Positions 42,434-52,293 of a DNA stretch of 64,000 bases are shown in pieces. A model generated the notes under the pieces. The model saw nothing but the letters and a program-made list of their open reading frames with translations. It made no database searches and was not told where the DNA came from. The DNA is from Closterium sp. NIES-65 (lineage: Eukaryota; Streptophyta; Zygnematophyceae; Desmidiales; Closteriaceae), in the NCBI GenBank assembly GCA_948144175.1, contig CANXME010002538.1, positions 1,021,501 through 1,085,500 on the forward strand, read 5' to 3'. Position numbers and translations under genes: made by a program. The stretch's first letter is position 1. The number at the start of each line of letters is the position of its first letter.

Positions 42434-43130
42434 CTTCGGAGGCCGCCTGACTTCTTCGTCCCTGCTACCTTCACCAAGGTGTACGACGACGCCGAGGACG
42501 ATGAGGATTTTCTAGAGCTCGACCCCGACATGCATGCCGACCCCGAACAGCGCTGGGACATCTCTACGGTGTCGGTGAAGGAGGCGTTGGCTATCTGGAA
42601 GGGTCTGGCGGTGAAGGCCTCCATGGAGGAGGAAATCTGCAGCCTCATCAATATGGGCACGTGGGAGCTGGTCGAACGCCCGCCGGGAGTGAACATCATG
42701 AAGAACCGGTGGGTGCTGACGACGAAGTACCACATCGACGACACCGTCGAGCGCGAGAAGGCGAGGCTGGTCGTGAAAGGCTTCACGCAGGTGTATGGCG
42801 CTGACTACGACGAGATGTATGTGCTAGTGAGCAGCTACGTCATGCTGAGAATTTTCCTCAGCATCTTCGCCGTCCTCAACGTCAACCTGATGCAGCTCGA
42901 CATGAAGAATGCCTTCATGTAGAGCAAGCTCGGCCGGGTGCTCTACATGTATCGGCCGGACTACTTCAACGATGGGACCGGCCGGGTGTGTAAGCTGCTG
43001 AAGAGCCTCTGCGGGCTGAAGCACTCGCCGCTGATGTGGTACAAGGCTCTCAACAACGTGCTCGTCGGCGCCGGGTGGAAGAAGGAGCAAGGTCGATGAG
43101 ACTCTGTACTTCAAGGTCGGCAGCGACGAA
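42434..43130 (+). pseudogene. RE6 reverse transcriptase, N-terminal and middle part
   Basis: MGTWELVERPPGVNIMKNRWV, EREKARLVVKGFTQVYGADYDE, and motif A as MQLDMKNAFM followed by TAG at 42920 in place of the usual residue. After it come LYMYRPDYF, LLKSLCGLKHSP and MWYKAL. A frameshift near 43090 separates this from the catalytic box. Stops and the shift make it non-functional. Confidence 0.8.
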
Positions 43131-44160
43131 GTGGCCTGCTGGGTGCTGGTCTACGTCGACAACCTGCTCGCCGCCAGCAGTAGCATTGAGATGCTGAAGG
43201 AGCTGAAGGAGCTGCTGCAGGTCGCCTTCGAGGTGCGGGAGATCTCGCCGGTGCAGAAGTACCTCGGGCTGGAGATCGTCCGCAACAAGTCGGCAAGGAA
43301 GCTGTGGCTGCACGAGCAGGGCTACGCTGAAAAGCTGCGTAGGCGCTTCATCGACGAGGAGCAAATCGGGCGCACCCCGAAGACGCCGTTCTTAGTCGAC
43401 GCCTACGACGAGCTCACCTTCGACGACAAGGAGGCGCAAGAGCGACAAGAGGAGGAGTACCGGCAGAAGGTCGGCTCGCTGCAGTTCGCGGCGACGACGA
43501 CAGGGCCGGACATCGCCTTCGCCTGCAGCAAGCTGGGGAGCGGCCTCACGGTGAGGAGTGACCAATGCTGGCGTGAGGTCGACCGTTGCCTCGCCTACCT
43601 TGCCAACACTCGCAACACCGCCCTCGAGTTCAGCGGTGAACATGAGTCGTTGCAACTAATCGGCTACGTGGACGCCGACGACGCCAGCGACAAGCAGAAG
43701 AGAACGAGCACGGGAGGCTACGTGTTCGTCTACTGAGGGGCCGCAATCTCCTAGTCGAGCCAGCGCATCAAGTGCACGACGTTGTCTTCGACCTAGTTGG
43801 AGTACATGGCGGCCACCGAAACCGGCAAGGAGGGACGTCGCCTTCGCTTCCTCCTCGCAGAGTTGCAGCAGCTGGATGCCGGGAAGCCGGCCGTCGTTCC
43901 GGTGGACAACAAGTTGGCCATCACAGTCGCCAAGGGCATGGGGTTGACAGGCAACCTCAAGCACATGGTGCGGCGACAGGCCTGACTGCAGCACATGGTG
44001 AAGCGCGGGAAGTTTTCGCTGAAGTACATCCCGACCGCTGAGCAGCTGGCCGACTTCCTAACGAAGGCGATGCACTATCCAGCCTTCAACCGGTGCTCCG
44101 TCGCAATAAGCCAACTGCGCCTGGCCGACGTGGGCGACTGCGACGACGACATGCAGCAGT
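43131..44160 (+). pseudogene. RE6 RT C-terminus and RNase H, YVDN box
   Basis: WVLVYVDNLLAASS is the YVDD region with the second Asp replaced by Asn. Then come KYLGLEIVRNKS, GSLQFAATTTGPDIAFA, LIGYVDADDASDKQKRTSTGGYVF and a stop at 43734. The rest of RNase H (VDNKLAITVAKG, HMVKRGKFSLKYIPTAEQLADFLTKAM) lies in other frames to 44160. The catalytic Asn and three or more stops make it dead. Confidence 0.8.
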
Positions 44161-44276
44161 AGGTGCCATGCCCTCTTGCATGGCCTGGTGCGGTGACCGA
44201 CGTGCTGTGTGTTGGGTGCACGTCGACAACTATTCTCCGAGAAGTTCTGCCGTGTGGGCTGGGCCCAAGCGTGAAC

Positions 44277-44288
44277 GCGGAAGGGGAG
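44277..44288 (+). promoter_or_regulatory. RE6 polypurine tract
   Basis: GCGGAAGGGGAG immediately precedes TGTCAACGGAG, which I take as the 3' LTR start. Confidence 0.65.
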
Positions 44289-46100
44289 TGTCAACGGAGT
44301 TGTGTGTTGGCCCCGTCCTCGCTTGGGCAGAGCCGACTTCATGGTCGGGTGTGAGGGGAGCAGCCAACCTGCAGCAGTGGGCGAACTAGTCTACGGGGTT
44401 GGTCGACCTGCACGGGGGCCACTGCAAGGGCGTCGACTTGGTGATGCCAACCTGGGGAGGCCGACTTGGGAGGTCGGCTGACAGCTATGCTGGTCGACGT
44501 GGGGTTGGTCGACCAGGCGTGATGGTGACCGAACTGGTGGTCGACGAAGGAGGGGCCGACGTCGACCTCGACAGGGGAGATTGGGGACGTCGAGTTGGAG
44601 TGCGTCGAGGAGGACGCCGAGCAGCTGGCGTCGAGCAACAGGGCGCCGGGGTGGAGGGCGCCGACCTCGGGTGGCCGACGACTTGGCGAAGTCGACGGCC
44701 AGGCCCCGAAGTGGTCGACGTGTTGTGTGATGCAATCATATGCATTCACGTCTGTCTACCTCCCATCACATGTTCGTGCGTTGCATGCGTGGTGTGAGCG
44801 TGTGCAAGAATTTGTGTTTGTTGTGGTTTGGTTTTCCTGAGTGTGTGTGAATGTTGTTTGGCATGAGCAGATATCTGAAGTGACTCCTCAAGAGCTTTCC
44901 TACGAACCAAGTATCGCTTCAATCGGAGCACGAACAAGAAAGATACGGACGTTGGAAGTTCGTATGCTTTTGATATTTGGTTGTGGTGACTATGGGAAGT
45001 TGTGGAGTTGATTCCATAAGGGGTATAGACTTTTGGGGGTTGGGAAATTCGTCAACATCATTGTAGATGCTGCCAAGTGGTTGGGAGGAGCCAAACCAGG
45101 TTGGCAAGTGTGGCCAAGTTGGTTAAGGTGGATGGCATAGGTTGGGAAAGTGACAAAAGTAAAAGTGGGGTTGCTATAGGGAGGGGATTTGATGTGCTTA
45201 TGGGGTTTCCTTAGTTGGGGACTCCTTGGGGACCTTCCCTCTCGTCCTCCTCTACATCCTACATGGTTTGTAGCTACTCTAACTCTCTTGTGTAGTAATT
45301 GTGGTAATTGTGAGACTCTTGTGATTGAGTTAAGTTCTTATGGCAACATACCCCCCTGTGCGCCAAAACTAATAACTCGATACGATTCAAGTTGGGAATT
45401 GTAGCCACGGACTAGAGCTACAACATATCCGAAATTGGTGAAGTTTTAACGGTGCGTTTTCCGTCGACGGCGTTTCTTGTGAGCGCGACGATTCTGTCCA
45501 GAAATTGAGACCAACGATTTTGAGAAATTTAGACACATAATCTTCATAGACTCCGTCCTTAGTCTCTAACATGACGAGGGGACGCTGACCAGGGAGGACG
45601 CCGACCTGGCAGCATCGACCTGGTTGTCCGGTCGACCGGGATACCTGGGCGACGTGTGTGAAGGTCGCCGGGGTGGTTCTGCGAGGTCGACCTCGGACGT
45701 GGTATCCCGAGGTCGACGTGGCTGGTGGGCGCAGTCGCTAGCGTGGAGTCGAACTGGATGTCTGCGTTGTGATTGTGACGAGGAGTGGCCTACCAACCAG
45801 CTGCGTGCACTTGCGAAGCAGGTACTTCGTTGTCTTGCAGGTGCAACGCTGTGCATCCAACTTGCTGCAGCGTTGGCACACCGTGGACTTTCAACGTTTG
45901 CAAGCCGCCACTTTACTTTGCTCGAGCGCGGTCGACCAAGTACTGCTGGCACGCGGTCGACCGTGCTGCGCTGGAGGTTGACCAGTTGCTTTGCTAGGTC
46001 CGATGTAGAGTTGCATGCCAACATTGCTGCCATCATTTTCTGAATCGTTGTTGTGAACTTTTGCTTGTGGAACTCTTGCTGAATTCCCCCGTGAACCAAC
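44289..46100 (+). repeat. RE6 3' LTR, split by a solo LTR
   Basis: Left part 44289-44725 and right part 45572 to about 46100, together near 970 bp. Both parts are rich in GTCGAC, and both match the minus-strand solo LTR at 1126-1853. The right part carries the 24-nt repeat at 45841-45983. The far end (...GTGAACCAACA) is uncertain. Confidence 0.6.
44726..45571 (+). repeat. Solo LTR (family G) inside the RE6 3' LTR
   Basis: 846 bp, TGTGATGCAATCATATGC...GTCCTTAGTCTCTAACA. Homologous to 33268-34114 in reverse. Neither a PPT to its left nor a PBS to its right is visible. Flanks are TGTTG and TGACG, at best a degraded 5-bp duplication. The two copies have diverged noticeably. Confidence 0.8.
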
Positions 46101-46190
46101 AAGTAGTTCAGGCACAAGTAAACGGCTAAGTGAACGAACGTAGAGATCACACAAGCATCCATGCCTAGCCCATAGTCTAGCTCCCGTTGA

Positions 46191-46551
46191 TAGAGTTATC
46201 TCCGCAGAGCAAGCAATGAATACATTGTTGCAGGTGCAATGAATCGAGGTAGCGAGGATTGCACTAAGTGTCAAAGGAGTACAAAATGTGAGCAAAGGCA
46301 TGAGAGAACATTTATACGTGAAACATGCAAACGGAAACGCTGTGCGTGCAAGCTAGCTAGTGCTACGCTAGCAGTGAGGCTCGGGCTAGTCACGAAGCGT
46401 AGGCCGACACGGCAAGGCCAGTAGTGCGAGGTTTGGTGAAACAGTGCGCGCGAAGTCGGCGAAGCCCTGTTAGTAGTAACAGGCAAACAATGGCTGCTGC
46501 TGTACGCGATTTTGCTGGGCGCGCTAAGGAATGTCGAGAAAAATCCTTACA
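46191..46551 (-). repeat. RE7 3' LTR (left boundary approximate)
   Basis: On the minus strand it begins TGTAAGGATTTTTCTCG right after the polypurine tract. It ends near ...GATAACTCTATCA. About 361 bp, comparable with the 368-bp LTR of RE12. Without a second LTR the end cannot be confirmed. Confidence 0.6.
46311..46316 (-). promoter_or_regulatory. TATA-like box in the RE7 LTR
   Basis: Minus-strand CGTATAAATG, well placed inside the LTR. No independent support for use. Confidence 0.35.
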
Positions 46552-46568
46552 CTACCCCTCCCCTCAAG
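46552..46568 (-). promoter_or_regulatory. RE7 polypurine tract
   Basis: Minus-strand CTTGAGGGGAGGGGTAG directly precedes TGTAAGG. Confidence 0.75.
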
Positions 46569-46639
46569 AAGCCCCCTCCGCTACGTGAGTGCGTGTATAT
46601 CACAGAAACCTTGGCTCCTCAGGTACACTTGCAGGGCAG

Positions 46640-47890
46640 GGTGGTTTTTTATGTTGGCCAGGGGCACCTATCTATCCTCAGTTGGCGTGCGGTCCTTCCA
46701 GCGAACGAGGAATTCAATCCTCCTAATTCCCGTGGGGTGTCGAATCCGATGGCTCAGGATTGTTTAGGGCTCGATGATCGGCTCCGATGCAGGGCAGGTC
46801 ATGGATGGCGGGCGGTGACGAGGCAGTTGGCTTATGGTGGGGATGTATGGGCAAAGTAGGTTGACGTGGAATGAAGGGCTGATGTACCAGTCTGTTGGCA
46901 ACAGTAGGTGGGCTGTCACTAGGGTAATCATGTGGCTAGTTTGGAAAGGTCCACAATAGCGGGGTCGTAATTTCGGTTCGATGGGCAGTCTTAAGTTCTG
47001 TATGTCGAGCAGTACGTAATCGCCTGACTGGTACGTGACTGAGCGGCGGTGGCGGTCAGCGTTGCGCTTGGCGATGACATTTGCCTTTTTAATTACTTCG
47101 GCGGCTCTGGTGCGGGCAGCTTGTAGAATTTCAGCAAATTGCTGTGCACGTGGCGTTGGGTTGTCCGGACTCGGCGTCATGGGCACTGTAGGGTTTTGCC
47201 CGTAGTTTAGGTAGAACGTGGACTGCTGCGTCGTCGCTGACGTGGCGTTGTTGTACACGAACTCAACGGCAGCTGCTGCTTCCAAGTTGTCGGGCCGTCG
47301 CACGTGGCACGAATCAACTGCTCCATCGTCTGATTCGTCCGCTCCGTTTGACCGTCGGTCTCAAGGTGGTACGACGAGCTGAACTGTAGCCTGGTCCCGA
47401 ACTGCTCCCAGAGGTTCTTCCAGAAATTGCTGGTGAACTTCGTGTCGCGGTCGCTGATTATCGCGGCCGTCATCCCGTGTAGTCAAACGACGGCTGCGAT
47501 GAACAGGCGAGCGGTTTCTTCGGCTGAGATCGATTTCTTGCACGCAGCGAAGTGTGACATTTTCGTCAACCTGTCAAGGACGACCATAACTGCGTCGTTA
47601 CCCCCAGTGTTCGAAGGTAACCCTGTGACGAAAACCATGGTAACTTGCTGCCAGGCGCGCTCAAGCGGTGGAATCGGCTGCAACTGACCCGCCTTTCTTT
47701 TTTGCGAGCTCTTCATCACCTGACACGTAGGACACGAGCCCACGTGGTGCTGTACGTCGGTCAACAGCTTCGGCCAGTAGTAATACCGCTGCAGTTGCTG
47801 TCGCGTTTTTTCTACCCCGAAATGTTTCGAGGTAATCCCGTCATGTGCCTCCTGTCGTAACAGTTCCCTCAGTAGTGAGTACGCGGGTAC
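46640..47890 (-). pseudogene. RE7 integrase and chromodomain
   Basis: Minus strand. HVGSCPTCQVMKSSQKR is the end of the HHCC zinc domain. The core reads VFVTGLPSNTGG where DFITGLP is usual, so the first catalytic Asp is Val. [13 protein letters not shown] keeps the second Asp and [11 protein letters not shown] the Glu. A stop after IAAVV and frame changes near 47300 follow. After a stop at 46764 the chromodomain is recognisable as RRIEFLVRWKDRTPTED. Chromodomains of this type target insertion to heterochromatin in plants and fungi (family knowledge). Confidence 0.85.
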
Positions 47891-48364
47891 CTAAATGCGG
47901 TTGGTGCCTGTTTTTACGCAAAATATTCCTTTTGCTTCTGCCAGTTGCTGTGAATTTCCAGTCGTGAAAAATGGGTCATTGCCGTATTCGTGGGTGAATA
48001 GGCCTGTTAGCAGTGGGTTGGTCTGGGCGAGTAGGATCCCGTGGAGTTGGGCGGTGGGGCGCGTGAGTGCGTCGGCGATGTTGGATGCACCTTTTTTGTA
48101 CGTGACCGTGTAGTGGAAGTTGGACTCCAGATAGTCCAACCAGCGGATCTGTCGTGGGTTGAGATTCGGTTGGGCGCGAAGGTACTGTAGTGATCGGTGG
48201 TCTGTCTGTACTGTCACGTCTGCTCCCGTGAGGTAACATCGCCATACCTTGAACACGTGCACGATCGCCAGCATCTCGCGGTCTTGTATCGGGTAGTTGC
48301 GTTCGGGCGGGTGAAGCTTACGGGACTCGTACGCGATTGGCTGGAGGCCGTTCCCGAAGTCATA
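47891..48364 (-). pseudogene. RE7 RNase H and linker
   Basis: YPIQDREMLAIVHVFKVWRCYL, VTVQTDHRSLQYL and RQIRWLDYLESNFHYTV, then GASNIADALTRP, the gypsy RNase H tail. A frame change near 48275 joins it to RT. The DD in the N-terminal strand is not intact (ELINDDRDIVVGPV in place of the DASDxAxGAVL-type motif). Confidence 0.8.
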
Positions 48365-49495
48365 CTACCATACTGGTCCCACAACGATGTCCCTATCGTC
48401 ATTGATGAGCTCGAACGGAGGGTGTGGATCGGCGATGTGAAGCACGGGCGGCGAGCACAAAATATTTTTGAGGGCTGAGAAGGCAGCTTGCTCTTTCTCC
48501 CCCCACATGTACTCAACCGACTTCCTCAGCAGGTCGGTCAACGGGGCGGTCAACTTCGCCATGTCGGGGACGAACCGTCGCACATAGTTGACGAACCCCA
48601 GAAAACTCTGCAACTCAGTCAAGTTGGTCGGCGCGTGCCATGCTTGAATCGTCGCGATCTTCTTCGGGTCTATTTCCACTCCTTCAGCTGAAATAATGTG
48701 TCCCAAAAACTCTAGTCGGTCTTGTAAAAACTCACACTTAGAAGCTTTGGTCAGTAGACGGTTCTCACTCAGTATTTTGAAAACAGCTTCGATGTCCTGT
48801 AAGTGCCGTGCTCTGTCGGGGCTGTAAATCAGTATGTTGCCGAGATACACGATGACGCACTTATCTAAACGTGGGCGGAAAGCTTCGTTCATGGTCATTT
48901 AAAAGGTGGCGGGGGCGTTGGTCAGTCCGACGGGCATAATTGTGTATTCGAACATTCTGACAGCGTGTTCGGAAGGCTGCCTCGGGGCAGTCGGGTAGGT
49001 TGACGCGAATCTGGTGGTAACCTCCCCTAAGGTCAATTTTCGAGAAAACCCGGGCTGTGTGCAGTTGGTCAATCAGTTCGTCGGCTCGCGGGATGGGGTA
49101 ACAGGATTTAATGGTAACCCTGTTCAGTGCTTTGTAGTCTATGCACATGCGAAAACCCCCGTCCTTCTTCGGCGTGAACACTATAAGTGTTGCGAAGGGT
49201 GACAAACTCAGGCGAATGAACTTTTTTTTTTCGAGCAGGTAATCCAGCAGCTTCCTTAGTTCGTCCAGTTTGGATTGGGTCAGGCGGAACTATCGATGTA
49301 CTGTCAGTTGTGCCCCCGGTTCTAGTTCTATCCTGTGGTCGTGCGGTCGCTGAGGTGGCAGTCCGGTCGGCGGATCGTCCGGAAATATGTCACTGTACTG
49401 CTTTTGGAGTGTTGCCAGGTTATCCGGTACGTCCGCTAGCAGTTTCTGTAAATCCCCCCCTTTGTCAGCTGCCCCGGCCTCCCGAATGTCAACCG
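48365..49495 (-). pseudogene. RE7 reverse transcriptase, YLGN box
   Basis: Minus strand from the RE8 insertion. RLTQSKLDELRKLLDYLLE (after a stop), SPFATLIVFTPKKDGGFRMCIDYKALN, FSKIDLRGGYHQIR, a shift near 48950, then MTMNEAFRP and VIVYLGNILIYS, where the catalytic YLDD is YLGN. KCEFLQDRLEFLGHIIS, LQSFLGFVNYVRRFV and EYMWGEKEQAAFSALK follow. Motif A Asp is kept, but both Asp residues of the box are lost, so the enzyme is dead. Confidence 0.85.
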
Positions 49496-49671
49496 TGTCA
49501 GAATGTTATTATCTAGCCTGTAGTGGGGTGCTCCATAGCAAGTACAACCCTGTTAGGGTTGCTATATGTATCCCAACTGCTGCTAGTGAAACCCCCTCCT
49601 TTGTTCATTTTTCGCTTGCCTAGCTAGGTAAACCCTAGCTATGGCTTCTCCTTGTGCCTACTATCTTAACA
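49496..49671 (+). repeat. RE8 5' LTR
   Basis: 176 bp, TGTCAGAATGTTATT...CTACTATCTTAACA. Contains CTGTAGTGGGGTGCTCCATAG and AGGGTTGCTATATG. Confidence 0.92.
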
Positions 49672-49684
49672 TGGTATTAAGAGC
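49672..49684 (+). promoter_or_regulatory. RE8 primer-binding site
   Basis: TGGTATTAAGAGC directly after the LTR, a variant of the initiator tRNA-Met site. Confidence 0.8.
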
Positions 49685-50889
49685 TCGTTCGATCCTAACC
49701 TGTGGGCCCACCCCAAGCTTCCGCTGCTTTCCTGTCTGTCGCGCGCCCCGTGGCGCGCGACGCTTTTTTCTTCCCGCCACGCGCTCGAGGCGCGCGGCGG
49801 TTTCCTGCTTGGCGCGGCGGTTTCCTGGCCACCATGCGCTCGGAACGCGTGGCAGTTTCTTGCCCACCGCGCACCCTGGGCGCACGCGGCGGTTTCGCAT
49901 TCCGTCGACCCGCGCGCCCATCTTCGTCGACCCCCGTCACCCTTCGCGGCGGCCCCGTCGACCCGCGCGCTGCCCCCGGCGACCCGTGCGCCCGTCCCCA
50001 TCGACCCGCGTGTCGCCCTGCGCCCCCCCCCCTCCCCGCACACCTGCATTTGCTTACCGCACACCCGAGTTTGATTCCCGCACGCTTGTGCACGCTTCGC
50101 GCACACATGAGCTTGCTTACCGCACACTCAGGGTATGGGGGTGACGGGTATGGGGGTGGCGGGTGTGCGCGGTCCTCTGCTCCTCCTCCTCCTCCGTCTC
50201 TCACTGCTGCAGCTGCCGCTGAGGGGGGTGGGTGTGTGGGAGACGAAGGAGTGGTGCCAAGGGGGTGACGTGCAAGTGGAGTTAGGGGTGAAGCAGTGGG
50301 TGTGGGGGGGGTGTGTGGGACAGTTGGAGGAGGTTGAGTGGAGGCAGCCGTCGTGTCGTCCGCAGCGCCTGTATTCCGGGGTGCTTGCCATGGTAGCTCA
50401 AAAAGCGTGGTGCACCAGTCGCCCGTGGGTCCGTTGCTTCTGCCGCTCGTCGTAGCAGCAGAGCCTGTTACTCCTGTATTCCGGGGTGCTTGCCTCGGTA
50501 GCCACTGAGAGCCTGCTGCACCAGTCGCCCGTGGGTCCGTTGCTTCTGCCGCTCGTCGTAGCAGCAGAGCCTGCTGCACCAGTCGCCCGTGGGTCCGTTG
50601 CTTCTGCCGCTCGTCGTAGCAGCAGAGCCTGTATTACGGGGTGCTTGCCTCGGTAGCCATTGTGTCAGCCGCTTCTGTTGCCTGTGGGTCCGTCGCCCTT
50701 GCTTCGGTAACCCTAAGTCAGCAACTCCTATGCCCGTGCCTCTGTAGCTTCAGTCGTTACCTCCCATCTTCTCTCCTTCCCCAAGTCCTCCTCCTCCTCA
50801 CTTGCCCGCTATGATTACCTCTAGCTTTGCTTATTATTGTGAACTTCTACTATGCCCGCTCATTGTGCTGATTACACCCCACTTTGGCT
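49685..50889 (+). repeat. RE8 non-coding interior with tandem repeats
   Basis: 49735-50000 is rich in GCGCGCGACG and CCCGTCGACCCGCGCG words. 50040-50150 has CGCACAC(C/A)(T/C)GAG units. 50355-50660 has direct repeats of about 60-90 nt containing CAGTCGCCCGTGGGTCCGTT. No conserved reading frame. It looks like an expanded leader joined to a 3' end. Confidence 0.7.
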
Positions 50890-50898
50890 ATGGGGGTG
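50890..50898 (+). promoter_or_regulatory. RE8 polypurine tract
   Basis: ATGGGGGTG in the family context, abutting TGTCAGAATG. Confidence 0.75.
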
Positions 50899-50992
50899 TG
50901 TCAGAATGTTATTATCTAGCCTGTAGTGGGGTGCTCCATAGCGAGTACAACCCTGTTAGGGTTGCTATATGTATCCCAACTGCTGCTAGTGA

Positions 50993-51156
50993 TGTCAAAA
51001 CATTGTATGTTTATATGATTGTAGGCTGTAGTGGGTTACACCATAGGGGGTACACCAGATTAGGGTTTCCTATTTGTACTGGCTTCTCTGTTAGTTCAGC
51101 TCATTCCAGTCTGTTCATTCTGGCATCCTAAGCCTAAACCTAGCTTCCTAGGTGCT
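50993..51156 (+). repeat. RE9 5' LTR, 3'-truncated
   Basis: TGTCAAAACATTG...TTCCTAGGTGCT, identical in layout to the 3' LTR but cut before TTAGTATTCTGACA. Confidence 0.9.
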
Positions 51157-51770
51157 CATGTACCTGATGACCTGCACTCGACCTGACCTAGCATACCCTC
51201 TTAGCATTCTAGCACGTTATGTCGCTCCTGGCCGTCACCGGAAGGAGCACATGGATGCTGCTAAGAGGGTGTTGCGCTACTTGTGCAGTACGTCGGGCAT
51301 GGGGCTTGTGCTTGGAGGGCGAGACCGGGTTGTTCTCACAGGGCACTCAGACGCTTCTTGGGCTGACGACCAGGCTACTCAGCGGTCGTCACAGGGTTAC
51401 ACCTTCAGCCTTGGGTCTGGCTTAGTTTCTTGGCGTTCTACTCGCTCTTCTTCTATTCTCAGCTCGAGTTGTGAGGCTGAGATCTACGCCACAGCCATGG
51501 CTGCTCAAAAGCTACGCTGGCTGACCTACCTGCTGACCGACCTCGGAGAGCGGCCTCGTTCTCCTCCAGTGCTGTACGTCGACAACAAGGCTGCCATTGC
51601 CTTGTGTCAGGAGCGCAGACTGGAGCACAGAATGAAGCACATCGCTCTGCGGTACTTCCTTGCTCGATAGCTGCAGCAGCGTGGTCAGCTTTGTCTGCGT
51701 TACGTGGCCACGGAGGCCAACACTGCTGATGTGACCATCAGCGCTTTTGCACTCTGCTAGGCCTTGTACC
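51157..51770 (+). pseudogene. RE9 RNase H domain
   Basis: YLMYLMTCTRPDLAY minus its first residues, SILARYVAPGRHRKEH, TGHSDASWADDQ, SCEAEIYATAMAA, VLYVDNKAAIALC and MKHIALRYFLAR, then a TAG at 51668. The tail YVATEANTADV lacks the FTKALPP part because of a short deletion. Highly similar to RE3 27200-27890. No RT remains. Confidence 0.85.
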
Positions 51771-52015
51771 TACTGGGCCTCACTTGCTTACCTCTTGACC
51801 TTACTTGTACTGTGATCACTATATATATATACCTGCATGTTTATTTTTGCTAGGTTGTGATCACTGTATCTCTTGATCTGTTATAAACTTGCATGTGAAC
51901 TGGTCTTGTGACCACTTGCTTGTGCTCGGAATTTGTGTGGAATCCTTGAGATCCACCCCGAGCTTGTTGTTGCCTTGACTGGTCTTGTGACCCCTAGGTG
52001 TCCCCCACTTTGCCT

Positions 52016-52024
52016 ATGGGGGTG
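52016..52024 (+). promoter_or_regulatory. RE9 polypurine tract
   Basis: ATGGGGGTG abuts the 3' LTR TGTCAAAAC. Confidence 0.8.
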
Positions 52025-52201
52025 TGTCAAAACATTGTATGTTTATATGATTGTAGGCTGTAGTGGGTTACACCATAGGGGGTACACCAGATTAGGGTTT
52101 CCTATTTGTACTGGTTTCTCTGTTAGTTCAGCTCATTCTAGTCTGTTCATTCTGGCATCCTAAGCCTAAACCTAGCTTCCTAGGTGCTTAGTATTCTGAC
52201 A
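52025..52201 (+). repeat. RE9 3' LTR
   Basis: 177 bp, TGTCAAAACATTG...TTAGTATTCTGACA, followed by AGTGA and the rest of the RE8 LTR. Confidence 0.92.
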
Positions 52202-52293
52202 AGTGAAACCCCCTTCTTTGTTCATTTCTCACTTGTCTAGCTAGGTAAACCCTAGCTATGGCTTCTCCTTGTGCCTACTATCTTAACAAACCG

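Larger units (their letters stand above)
41372..46100 (+). mobile_element. RE6: 5'-truncated copia, interrupted in its 3' LTR
   Basis: Begins inside integrase, joined directly to RE4 RT. It continues through the integrase tail, a charged linker, RT, RNase H, PPT (44277-44288) and a 3' LTR that starts TGTCAACGG at 44289. The LTR is interrupted at 44726-45571 by a solo LTR of family G and seems to end near 46100. The protein is clearly of another copia lineage than RE1-RE4 (no GGAEP spacer). No 5' LTR, gag or protease. Confidence 0.75.
50993..52201 (+). mobile_element. RE9: internally deleted short-LTR copia, inserted in the RE8 LTR
   Basis: 1209 bp with duplication AGTGA on both sides (50988-50992 and 52202-52206). 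The 3' LTR is 52025-52201 (177 bp). The 5' LTR is 50993-51156, lacking its last 13 bp. The LTR runs directly into RNase H, so PBS, leader, gag and most of pol were deleted. Only two differences over 164 bp of LTR (about 99%), so this is the youngest insertion measurable here. Confidence 0.92.
49496..52288 (+). mobile_element. RE8: non-autonomous short-LTR copia, inserted in RE7
   Basis: LTRs of 176 bp: 49496-49671 intact, and 50899-50992 plus 52207-52288 split by RE9. The flanking duplication AACCG is perfect (49491-49495 and 52289-52293). Five LTR differences (about 97%). The PBS is at 49672. The 1.23-kb interior is leader-like repeat with no gag or pol, so it must have used enzymes of relatives. 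LTR core and PPT place it in the RE1-RE4 family or a close subfamily. Confidence 0.92.
50899..52288 (+). repeat. RE8 3' LTR, split by RE9
   Basis: Parts 50899-50992 and 52207-52288 total 176 bp and match the 5' LTR across the join at CTGCTAGTGA|AACCCCC once one copy of AGTGA is removed. Confidence 0.9.
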
